DNA of 17,079 nt, taken from Actinomycetes bacterium (GTDB lineage: Bacteria > Actinomycetota > Acidimicrobiia > Acidimicrobiales > JAMCPL01). This document shows positions 1-6,612 of this stretch, in pieces. Location of the stretch: contig JAJZWK010000022.1 in the NCBI GenBank assembly GCA_021846725.1, forward strand, positions 1 to 17,079, in the 5' to 3' direction. Every line of letters starts with the position of its first letter. Position 1 is the stretch's first letter. The notes under the pieces were generated by a model. That model did no database searches. It saw only the letters and a program-made list of their open reading frames with translations, and was not told the origin of the DNA. A program made the position numbers and the translations under genes.

Positions 1-768
1 ATAACTCTTGATTTCAGGGGGTATACCTCTGGAGTAGTAGGAAAGGCCAAGTCTATAGCACATGAGGCGTTGCAGCCTTTTCAGGTAGGCGTGACGGATA
101 CGCTGAAGCCAATTGGAAACTATTTGGATAGTATATTTCAAACAGGGGCATTGGTAAGGGAAAATCAGCAACTGAGATCAGAGAATTCATTTCTTAAGCA
201 GAAGCTACTCTCTACAGCTTATGCACGAGAACAATTGAAGCAGATAAGCGCTCTTGAAAAATTGCCTTATGTCGGGTCAATACCAGTTGTTGTTGCACCG
301 GTCATATCTGGGGCAAGTTCTAATTTTGAATCGACTGTCGAACTCGGAAAAGGTACATCTTCCGGTATTGCCGTCGGTATGCCGATAGTAGGGTACGGTG
401 GGTTGCTGGGAACGGTTATTGACGTATGGAGTAGTGGTTGTACTGTGCGTCTGTTGTCTGATCCGCATTCTGTGATAGGTGTGCGTGTAGGGACTAATGG
501 ACCTTATGCCATGGTAGCCGGTACTGGTAACGGTGGCAAATTGACGGTAGACTATATTGCACCTGGTACTCAGTTACCGGTAGGTACCCCTATATATACC
601 AGCGGCTTGAATGGAGCTATATTTCCTCCGGGTATTCCGGTCGGCTATGTCTCCAAGGTAACCGGTACTACTAACGCTTCTGGCGATGAAAGCGTGCAGG
701 CGACAATGTATGCGCATCTGTCTGGTTCCCAATATGTCGACATACTTCAATGGGTACAGGGGTCATAG
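1..768 (+). CDS. mreC: Rod-shape determining protein MreC, 5' end missing
   Basis: MreC is a bitopic membrane protein of the cell-elongation machinery; its periplasmic part links MreB and MreD to the class B penicillin-binding protein. The reading frame is open from base 1 with no stop, so the true start and probably the cytosolic tail and most of the membrane anchor lie upstream; 255 codons are present. The first residues (ITLDFRG) fit the end of the MreC anchor. A coiled-coil stretch follows (around 154-230, including LVRENQQLRSENSFLKQ), then the beta-rich domain with the family-like segments VGMPIVGYGGLLGTVIDV and GLNGAIFPPGIPVGYV. A TTG at 70 would give a shorter ORF, but that would cut off conserved upstream sequence, so I reject it. 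The stop TAG (766-768) overlaps a decoy mreD-like GTG. mreD and the transpeptidase gene follow, as in most mre clusters. Confidence 0.93.
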   Translation: MTLDFRGYTSGVVGKAKSIAHEALQPFQVGVTDTLKPIGNYLDSIFQTGALVRENQQLRSENSFLKQKLLSTAYAREQLKQISALEKLPYVGSIPVVVAPVISGASSNFESTVELGKGTSSGIAVGMPIVGYGGLLGTVIDVWSSGCTVRLLSDPHSVIGVRVGTNGPYAMVAGTGNGGKLTVDYIAPGTQLPVGTPIYTSGLNGAIFPPGIPVGYVSKVTGTTNASGDESVQATMYAHLSGSQYVDILQWVQGS

Positions 769-864
769 TGATTAGTGCAGTACGTGTATTGCGGATATGG
801 CTATGGCACACAGATCATAATCGGGCCGGGAGTCACAGTGATTAGTGCAGTACGTGTATTGCGG
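761..864 (+). repeat. Direct repeat at the mreC/mreD junction (34 bp, 70-bp offset)
   Basis: Positions 761-794 and 831-864 are the same 34 bases except two (761 g/831 a, and 766 t/836 c). The first copy carries the last codon and stop of mreC, then GTG 768 and what read as the first nine codons of mreD. The second copy carries the GTG at 838 that I take as the real mreD start. From GTG 768 the frame stops at 845, so the first copy is a dead start. Both copies have a purine-rich SD-like stretch just upstream (AGGGG and GGGAG). Confidence 0.95.
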
Positions 865-1461
865 GTACTGGCTCTTGTGGTCGTTACCGAAATAGTGGAG
901 GTTGCCTTGCTGGTGCATATCGACATACTTGGTGCTCATCCATCCTTTATGATCCTTATACCTATTGTCTCAGGCTACTTGATGGGATCGTCTACTGGTG
1001 CGGTGATGGGGTTCCTGTCGGGTATGACAGCTGATTTGTTCGTTCCTACTCCGTTTGGACTCACTGCCTTGGTATGGATTTGCACGGGATATCTTGCTGG
1101 ACTGTCGGCAAATTTATTCAGTTCCACTACTGACGGAGATGCGGTGACAGGTTTATCCAGTACCGCGTCTGGCGCACAGGCAGCTGCCCATACCGGTACT
1201 GTTCCTGTTGCACTTGTATGTATGTTGTTGGCCGCTACTGCCCAGGTAGGTTATGCATTGCTGGGTGCTTTGTTTGGTGTACCGGCCATGCTGACCGGTT
1301 ACCTGTTGCGTTCGTTTCCGGCTGTTATCGTTGGAGCTATTATCGGGGCAGGTCCCATGCTTGTTGCTGTCAGATGGGCATTTCAACGTGGTGGTGCACG
1401 TAACAGAATGGGGGGCATGCTATCTTCGGTTGCCGGATCCACCGGGGTGATGCGCAAATGA
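838..1461 (+). CDS. mreD: Rod-shape determining protein MreD
   Basis: MreD is a small integral membrane protein of the elongasome, encoded with MreC and a class B PBP. The 207-residue product is almost entirely hydrophobic, with about five to six predicted membrane segments, and contains a family-like region (PSFMILIPIVSGYLMGS, then GAVMGFLSGMTADLFVPTPFG), resembling the GFxxGLxxDLxxxxPfG signature. I chose GTG 838 because a GGGAG stretch lies 5 bases upstream and because the nine codons from this start are the ones duplicated at 768. An in-frame GTG at 775 would add 21 unusual residues (YVYCGYGYGTQ) made by reading the duplicated block in another frame, so I consider it false. The stop TGA overlaps the next gene's ATG (ATGA), suggesting translational coupling. 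Confidence 0.88.
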   Translation: MISAVRVLRVLALVVVTEIVEVALLVHIDILGAHPSFMILIPIVSGYLMGSSTGAVMGFLSGMTADLFVPTPFGLTALVWICTGYLAGLSANLFSSTTDGDAVTGLSSTASGAQAAAHTGTVPVALVCMLLAATAQVGYALLGALFGVPAMLTGYLLRSFPAVIVGAIIGAGPMLVAVRWAFQRGGARNRMGGMLSSVAGSTGVMRK

Positions 1462-3614
1462 GTGGCAACCGGTATCGTGGTGTCCCCAGACTTTTCGGGC
1501 GCTCTCTAGCGAAGCGTATTCTTGACTATATCGGAATTACATGGCTGATTGCTTTGGCGGTAAGACTGAAACCAGCCAAACCCGACACCGGTAAATTAAG
1601 GATGAAACCTCGACAATCAGTTGTAAAGAGAATAGTGAATCCTGTGGAGGCTACTCCCAAGCCAGAGAGAAGGTTGCGAGTTATAGGTGTTGTCATCTTG
1701 TTTGCATTTGGAGTCCTCTTGGTTCGTCTTTACTATCTCCAGGTCCTTAGTGGACATACCTTTTCCAAGATAGTTAACTCTAATTCGGTACGCATAGCGC
1801 AAATCTCTCCCCCTAGGGGATTAATTTTGGCTAGAGGGGGAACAGTATTGGCCGGAGACAGTGTTTCCGAAGAGGTGGCCATATCGCAAAGTGAGGCTAG
1901 TAGCCATCCACAGGTCATAGGCAGGCTCGCCTCGGTATTGGGCGTTCCGGTATCGCAAATCAAGCAGGCCCTTTCTACCAATCTGTACAGTTCGTATCAG
2001 CCTGTTCCGGTTGCCAGCAATGTTCCGATGAATGACATTATGTACATAAGGGAGCATCAGCAGGAGTTTCCCGGCGTATCGATTCTGGCGAAGACAGTCA
2101 GGACGTATCCATTGGGAACCACTGGTGCTCATGTCCTTGGATACTTGGGGCAGATTACAGCAAGTGAATACAGAACAATGGCAAAAGATGGCTATTCGGC
2201 GAGTAGCCAGATCGGCCAGGCAGGCATAGAGGCTGAATATCAGAGTTATCTCAGGGGGAAACCTGGCATAGAGAGGTTGGAGGTAAATGCACAAGGGCAG
2301 GTGGTAGGGAAGTTCTCTACCACCCCTCCAAAGATGGGTGATTCCGTTGTTCTGAATATGGATGTTCCCCTACAGCAGCAGGTGGCCAGTGATCTGGCTT
2401 CCGAAATTGCAACCCTACGCAAGCATGGTGAGCCCGCAACGGGAGGAGCGGCTATAGTAATGAATCCACAGAATGGTCATGTATTGGCTATGGCATCCTA
2501 TCCGACGTACAACCCCTCTGTCTGGGTAGGAGGCATCTCAGAGGCTCAGTATCAAGCGATCACCTCTCCTGCCAACGGCGTTCCTTTGCTGAATAGAGCG
2601 ATAGATGGACTGTATACTCCTGGGTCTACCTTCAAGCTGGCTACCGCGACAGCTGCTCTTCAGGATCACCTGATTACCCCTACTTACACGTATCATGATA
2701 CAGGAAGCTTCACCATTCCTGGGTGCAATGTAGGTAAGTGCAATTTCCATAATGCAGGATACCAAGCACTGGGCAATATCCAGTTGCCTATAGCGATATC
2801 GGCATCGGATGACTCATTTTTTTACAACATAGGCTATATGTTCTGGATGCAGCGATCTATCTATGGTCAGGATCCGATACAAAAAGTTGCCGCTGAGTAC
2901 GGTCTCGGTGAGCTCACCGGTATTGATCTGCCGGGTGAAAATGTGGGTAGGGTGGATTCCCCACAGGTAAGACAGTACCTTCATACGCATTATCCACAGG
3001 CATTTCCCTATGCCGGTTGGTATACTGGAGACAATCTGGAGATGGCATTTGGACAGGGGATGACTGTTCTGACTCCCATTGAAGTAGCCGATGCTTATGC
3101 TACGTTTGCAAATGGAGGTACTCGTTATGCTCCTGAAGTTGCGGCTGCCATAGTTTCTCCATCAGGTAAGGTGATAAAGAGGATACAGCCAAAGGTTACT
3201 GGACATGTCAATCTGCCTTCATGGATCAGGCAGCCGATGCTCGCTGGATTCGAGGGAGCTGTTACCAACCCTCTTGGTACCGCTTACTACACATTTCAAG
3301 GCTATCCGTATTCCAGCCTCCCAATCGCAGGCAAGACAGGTACTGCCAGCCAGAATCCCAAACCACCCGTATCGTGGTTTACAGGGTTCGGTCCGGTCAA
3401 CAATCCTAGGTATGTCGTCTGTGCAGTGATCAACCAAGCTGGGTATGGAGCTAATGGTGGAGCACCGGTAGTACGCCAGATATTCCAGTATCTCATCAAA
3501 CATCCTGTCCCTCCGATGGTCATTCCATCGTCTTCAATAACCTCTACTACTCCAGTATCTGGGAGTCTGCCACTCAAGGTACCTGTAGCAGGGAATTCTG
3601 CAAGCACCGGATAA
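1458..3614 (+). CDS. mrdA: Peptidoglycan D,D-transpeptidase, class B penicillin-binding protein (PBP2 type)
   Basis: This enzyme cross-links peptidoglycan during cell elongation, anchored in the membrane and acting outside the cell. The 718 residues hold one clear membrane anchor (about 75-96, VIGVVILFAFGVLLVRLYYL), a dimerisation/pedestal domain, and a transpeptidase domain with all three motifs: SxxK as GSTFK with Ser390, an SDD triplet at 450-452 in the SxN/SxD position, and KTGT at 626-629. The first 74 residues form a basic cytosolic tail with a hydrophobic patch (YIGITWLIALAV); an alternative ATG at 1602 would remove 48 of them. I prefer 1458 for its 4-base overlap with mreD and a GGGGTG stretch upstream. 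The C-terminus is Ser/Thr/Pro-rich. The SEDS partner RodA, usually next, is not encoded downstream. A cell-division PBP3/FtsI is less likely given the mreCD context. Confidence 0.93.
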   Translation: MSGNRYRGVPRLFGRSLAKRILDYIGITWLIALAVRLKPAKPDTGKLRMKPRQSVVKRIVNPVEATPKPERRLRVIGVVILFAFGVLLVRLYYLQVLSGHTFSKIVNSNSVRIAQISPPRGLILARGGTVLAGDSVSEEVAISQSEASSHPQVIGRLASVLGVPVSQIKQALSTNLYSSYQPVPVASNVPMNDIMYIREHQQEFPGVSILAKTVRTYPLGTTGAHVLGYLGQITASEYRTMAKDGYSASSQIGQAGIEAEYQSYLRGKPGIERLEVNAQGQVVGKFSTTPPKMGDSVVLNMDVPLQQQVASDLASEIATLRKHGEPATGGAAIVMNPQNGHVLAMASYPTYNPSVWVGGISEAQYQAITSPANGVPLLNRAIDGLYTPGSTFKLATATAALQDHLITPTYTYHDTGSFTIPGCNVGKCNFHNAGYQALGNIQLPIAISASDDSFFYNIGYMFWMQRSIYGQDPIQKVAAEYGLGELTGIDLPGENVGRVDSPQVRQYLHTHYPQAFPYAGWYTGDNLEMAFGQGMTVLTPIEVADAYATFANGGTRYAPEVAAAIVSPSGKVIKRIQPKVTGHVNLPSWIRQPMLAGFEGAVTNPLGTAYYTFQGYPYSSLPIAGKTGTASQNPKPPVSWFTGFGPVNNPRYVVCAVINQAGYGANGGAPVVRQIFQYLIKHPVPPMVIPSSSITSTTPVSGSLPLKVPVAGNSASTG

Positions 3615-3735
3615 TTATTACGCTATTTACGAGATCTTTGGCGGCCTAATGTGTTTCATAAGCTTCTGGATTCAGTCTCATGGGAAGGATGTCAGCTGTC
3701 TTTCAGGTATGCCACCATTGCATCATACAGTATGG

Positions 3736-3741
3736 TATAAT
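3736..3741 (+). promoter_or_regulatory. Putative -10 element upstream of rng
   Basis: A perfect TATAAT hexamer. No good -35 sits at 16-18 bp; TTGCAT at 3718-3723 is only 12 bp away. An ATG at 3749 lies exactly 7 bases downstream, where transcription would be expected to begin. Confidence 0.5.
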
Positions 3742-3748
3742 GATTTTG

Positions 3749-3820
3749 ATGGCTATTCGTGAATTATCAAGCATACCTGCCAATCAGGTCTGTTTCCACT
3801 ACATGGTGTGTCATGTGTGA
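3749..3820 (+). CDS. Candidate leaderless small ORF (23 aa) in the rng leader
   Basis: ATG 3749 begins a 23-codon ORF ending in TGA at 3818-3820. The peptide begins MAIRELSSIPANQ and ends CFHYMVCHV. Seven bases separate it from the TATAAT at 3736-3741, so a transcript starting at the expected position would begin at or within a base of the ATG. The ORF overlaps two of the small inverted repeats in the region (3775-3789 and 3801-3816), so its translation could affect leader structure. I do not recognise the peptide. Chance occurrence is quite possible; the promoter spacing is the only real support. Confidence 0.3.
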   Translation: MAIRELSSIPANQVCFHYMVCHV

Positions 3821-4015
3821 GGTGAATAATTTTACGTGTAAAGACGGTTTTCATCTTTTTTGGCCGCGATCACGTTGCAAGGCGCTATACAATACGTGCC
3901 CAAAGATTGGAGGATTACGCGTAAAGCCATATTTGACAGGATTTAAGAGGGATAAGTGTAAGCTATTGATGCAACAAGGTATCCCTCATGATTGATTTTA
4001 GAAGGGATTTATTAT

Positions 4016-5593
4016 ATGTCAAGACCCGTTGGCGAGCGGGAGGTGGAGGAGTCTGCTGGATCTGTCAGTAAGTCAGAACAGAGGATTCCTGCTGATGCTC
4101 CGCATCCAAAGATAGGAGATACCAGGCCAGCCCCCACGGCAAGTCGAACTCCGAGTACAGCTAGACCAGCAGGTGTTTCTGCAGTGGGTTCTCCGGCTGT
4201 AAACAATAATTCTACATTGGAGGATAGACCGAAGACAGGTAAGTCAGCGGCCAAGAGGCGGCCGCGAAAAAAGCCATCGCGTGGATCCGCTAAGACGCGT
4301 GCATTGGGCAGGTATACGATGTGTGTGCATGCCGGTAAGGATGCTACCCAAATAGCAATTCTGGAAGGGCGTACCCTAGTGGAGCATTATGTGTCGAAAT
4401 TGGCCGATGATTCTACCCAGATTGATGGGAACATATATATGGGGAGGGTGCAAAATGTCTTACCTGGTATGGAGGCTGCTTTTGTCGATATAGGTACGCC
4501 GAAAAATGCAGTTCTGTATAGGGGAGATGTACGTTACGATCGAGAAGATATCGAATCGTTATCAAACAATGATCGTGCTTCTCAGTCTACTCTGCGCATT
4601 GAAGACATGCTCAAATCTGGACAGATGGTAATGTGTCAAGTAACCAAGAACCCTATAGGAGAGAAAGGTGCCAGGCTTACTCAAGAGGTATCTATTCCAG
4701 GTCGTTTTGTGGTGATGGTACCGAATTCAGCGATGTTTGGAATCTCCAGGCGTATCGAGGGGAATGAGCGCAAGCGTCTACGCAAGATTATTGATGAAGC
4801 CAAGCCTGATGGAGTTGGTATTATAGCTCGTACTGCTGCTCAGGGTGCCAGCGCAGATGAGATAAGGGATGACATTGCGAGGCTTGTCGGAACTTGGGAG
4901 GATATCTCTGCACGTGCTGTAAATTGTTCAGGACCAGCATTATTATACAGAGAGCCCGATCTGGCAATCAAAATCATCAGGGAAGAACTAAATGAAGATT
5001 ACCGCTTGCTGATTATCGACAATCATGCCATCTATTCACAGGTGAAGGATTATGTAGATGCTGTCAATCCGGGTATGGCTGACAGGGTGGAGTTTTACGA
5101 TCAAAGTGTTAGTGAGATACCTCTATTCGAGCGTTATCATGTTCATAGTCAGTTGCATAAATCGATTGATCGTAAGGTATGGCTACCCTCAGGTGGGTCG
5201 CTTATTATCGATCGCACGGAAGCCCTTACTGTCATAGATGTGAATACCAGTAAGAATGTCGGTACTTCCAACCTAGAAGAGACTGTTTTTATGAATAATC
5301 TCGAGGCTGCAGAGGAGATAGCGCGACAATTACGTCTACGTGATATAGGTGGAATAATCGTCATAGACTTTATCGACATGGAGATTAGAGAGAATAGGGA
5401 TAAAGTTGCGGCAGCCTTTCGTTCGGCGCTGGCCAGAGATAAGACCAGGACACAGGTGTTTGACATCTCAGAGTTAGGCTTGGTCGAGATGACTCGTAAG
5501 CGGGTGTCTGAAGGGATGGTCGAATCTATGTCGCATGTCTGTCCTACTTGTTCCGGTACTGGGATGGTGCTGGACCAAACACTGATGTCATGA
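4016..5593 (+). CDS. rng: Ribonuclease E/G family endoribonuclease
   Basis: An endoribonuclease of the RNase E/G family, cutting single-stranded A/U-rich RNA in rRNA maturation and mRNA decay. From ATG 4016 it has 525 residues. About 100 residues rich in Pro, Ser, Lys and Arg (disordered by composition) come first, then the S1-like region (IYMGRVQNVLPGMEAAFVDI), the 5'-sensor/RNase H-like region, and the DNase I-like catalytic domain with the two metal-binding aspartates in VIDVNTSKN (Asp408) and VIDFIDME (Asp451). A zinc-link CPTCSGTG (Cys509, Cys512) lies near the end. It stops 11 residues after this motif, so it lacks the long C-terminal scaffold of E. coli RNase E; the unstructured part is N-terminal instead, as is known in some actinobacterial homologues. 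ATG 4016 has AGAAGGG 9 bases upstream; a TTG at 3992 is less likely. rplU and rpmA follow, the usual actinobacterial order. Confidence 0.92.
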   Translation: MSRPVGEREVEESAGSVSKSEQRIPADAPHPKIGDTRPAPTASRTPSTARPAGVSAVGSPAVNNNSTLEDRPKTGKSAAKRRPRKKPSRGSAKTRALGRYTMCVHAGKDATQIAILEGRTLVEHYVSKLADDSTQIDGNIYMGRVQNVLPGMEAAFVDIGTPKNAVLYRGDVRYDREDIESLSNNDRASQSTLRIEDMLKSGQMVMCQVTKNPIGEKGARLTQEVSIPGRFVVMVPNSAMFGISRRIEGNERKRLRKIIDEAKPDGVGIIARTAAQGASADEIRDDIARLVGTWEDISARAVNCSGPALLYREPDLAIKIIREELNEDYRLLIIDNHAIYSQVKDYVDAVNPGMADRVEFYDQSVSEIPLFERYHVHSQLHKSIDRKVWLPSGGSLIIDRTEALTVIDVNTSKNVGTSNLEETVFMNNLEAAEEIARQLRLRDIGGIIVIDFIDMEIRENRDKVAAAFRSALARDKTRTQVFDISELGLVEMTRKRVSEGMVESMSHVCPTCSGTGMVLDQTLMS

Positions 5594-5736
5594 GATGCAC
5601 TGCGACAACGCCTTGTTGTGCCCTTTATGATGGCAATGGGTGAGCTTTCCCGCCTACAGATTGGTCAAGGTCACGTCTGTTAAATGAGCTGATCGATGAG
5701 CTGAGTACAGCGTGCACTTGCTATTTTAGCTTTTCC

Positions 5737-5762
5737 AGGATGTCGTGATCCGCTGACATCCT
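5737..5762 (+). other. Inverted repeat between rng and rplU
   Basis: AGGATGTC (5737-5744) and GACATCCT (5755-5762) form a perfect 8-bp stem with a 10-base loop. No T run follows, so this is not a standard intrinsic terminator. It could be a weak terminator, an RNA processing or stability hairpin, or a protein-binding palindrome. The rest of the 270-base interval 5594-5863 shows only a weaker ACAAC/GTTGT hairpin (5605-5619) shortly after the rng stop, and the rplU promoter. Confidence 0.4.
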
Positions 5763-5850
5763 TCTCATGGCTAAAGCCAGGGGCTTGCGGGGCGTGTTTG
5801 GTCAGTGGTCATTATGTAGTGGCGATTCGCACTGTTCTGTATATATAGGC

Positions 5851-5856
5851 TATACT
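5851..5856 (+). promoter_or_regulatory. Putative -10 element of rplU (leaderless)
   Basis: TATACT followed by exactly 7 bases and then the GTG start of rplU. No SD sequence is seen in front of that GTG. The spacing puts the expected transcription start on the start codon. No clear -35 is visible. Confidence 0.5.
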
Positions 5857-5863
5857 GAATATC

Positions 5864-6319
5864 GTGTATGCAATAATAGATATTGGTGGAAAGCAAGAAC
5901 GCGTAAGCATAGGTGACGTAGTCCGTGTCGAGCGCTTGGAGGAAGAAAACGGAAGCTTGGTAGACTTGGAGTCTGTGCTTGTAGTGGATGGTGATGATGT
6001 ACGTGTGATGCCTGACGACTTGAGGGAGATAAGAGTTTCAGGCGTTGTGGTCGGCGAGGAACTCGGTGAGAAGATACGAGGCTTTACCTACAAGCCAAAG
6101 ACCAGGTCGAGGAGGCATTACGGGCATCGTCAAATGTATTCGCTGGTGCAGGTCGAGTCCATTTCAGGTCCTGGTATTCATGCAAACAATGACCAGGATA
6201 GTGAGAGCGCTCAGGATGATAATAGTGATCAGGATGGCAAGGTAAATGCCGACAGCACAGGTAGTCGCGTAGATACGGTAGCCAGTACAGTTACGGTTGT
6301 AGACGGAGATGGAGATTAG
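5864..6319 (+). CDS. rplU: 50S ribosomal protein L21, with acidic C-terminal extension
   Basis: L21 is a structural protein of the large ribosomal subunit that binds 23S rRNA. The start MYAIIDIGGKQ and the segment KTRSRRHYGHRQMYSLVQV are diagnostic. The usual L21 length is about 100-105 residues; this one has 151. The extra ~50 residues are strongly acidic and polar (NDQDSESAQDDNSDQDG), then Val/Thr-rich, ending DGDGD, and are probably disordered. GTG 5864 is chosen because it gives the canonical N-terminus; it has no SD but sits 7 bases after TATACT. The stop TAG (6317-6319) overlaps the SD of rpmA, so the two are surely co-transcribed. Confidence 0.95.
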   Translation: MYAIIDIGGKQERVSIGDVVRVERLEEENGSLVDLESVLVVDGDDVRVMPDDLREIRVSGVVVGEELGEKIRGFTYKPKTRSRRHYGHRQMYSLVQVESISGPGIHANNDQDSESAQDDNSDQDGKVNADSTGSRVDTVASTVTVVDGDGD

Positions 6320-6323
6320 GAGG
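6318..6323 (+). promoter_or_regulatory. Strong ribosome binding site of rpmA
   Basis: AGGAGG, a near-perfect SD, overlaps the rplU stop codon and lies 5 bases before GTG 6329. It stands out because several neighbouring starts lack any SD, and it fits an internal cistron translated from a shared message. Confidence 0.8.
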
Positions 6324-6328
6324 CAGGT

Positions 6329-6574
6329 GTGTCCAAGACCAAAGGTGGAGGATCTACTAAAAACGGGAGAGACAGCAAAGCACAGAGGCTTGGTGTGAAG
6401 GTATTCGATGGCACTCCAGTCAGAGCAGGGGCCATTATCGTACGTCAGCGTGGTACCAAGTTTCATCCGGGCAACCATGTCGGTAGAGGTAAGGATGATA
6501 CACTCTTTGCTCTTACTGACGGTTCGGTGAAGTTTGGTACTCGTAACGGGAGGCGCCTGGTAGACGTTGTGTGA
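6329..6574 (+). CDS. rpmA: 50S ribosomal protein L27
   Basis: L27 is a large-subunit protein whose N-terminal tail reaches the peptidyl-transferase centre. The 81-residue product shows the family signature KGGGSTKNGRDSKAQRLGVK at its start, then GAIIVRQRGTKFHPGNHVGRGKDDTLFAL. Length is normal (about 80-90). It starts directly with MSKTKGGG, with no cleavable N-terminal extension of the kind described in Firmicutes. It is paired with rplU and followed after 38 bases by obgE, a conserved order. Confidence 0.97.
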   Translation: MSKTKGGGSTKNGRDSKAQRLGVKVFDGTPVRAGAIIVRQRGTKFHPGNHVGRGKDDTLFALTDGSVKFGTRNGRRLVDVV

Positions 6575-6600
6575 GTATGGTCACACGTACATAGCAACAT

Positions 6601-6606
6601 CATAAT
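6601..6606 (+). promoter_or_regulatory. Putative -10 element of obgE
   Basis: CATAAT (5 of 6 to TATAAT) lies 6 bases before the GTG start of obgE, in a 38-base gap with no SD-like sequence. This would allow a leaderless obgE transcript in addition to read-through from rpmA. Confidence 0.35.
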
Positions 6607-6612
6607 ACTGTT

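Larger units (their letters stand above)
3615..4015 (+). other. Non-coding stretch; probable long rng leader
   Basis: About 400 bases separate mrdA from rng with no convincing protein gene. I see no strong intrinsic terminator after mrdA. A perfect TATAAT lies at 3736-3741; transcription from it would give a leader of roughly 265-270 nt for rng. Within that leader are three small inverted repeats: ACCTG/CAGGT (3775-3779 and 3785-3789), ACATG/CATGT (3801-3805 and 3812-3816) and TTTAC/GTAAA around 3832-3842. A run of six T lies at 3856-3861. The stems are only 5 bp and individually weak. Confidence 0.5.

Noticed and set aside
775..837. Upstream GTG start giving a longer MreD
   Set aside because: The extra 21 residues come from reading the duplicated block in another frame; the MreD-like start is at 838.
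1821..2294. Minus-strand open frame (157 codons) opposite the PBP2 gene
   Set aside because: Antisense to a well supported gene, no recognisable domain.
3759..3995. GTG-started 78-codon frame with seven cysteines upstream of rng
   Set aside because: No SD, no recognisable family, low-complexity mix of Cys, Lys and aromatic residues typical of translated non-coding DNA; it starts within the candidate rng leader.
5768..5779. TGGCT/AGCCA inverted repeat as terminator
   Set aside because: Only two bases remain for the loop and no T run follows.
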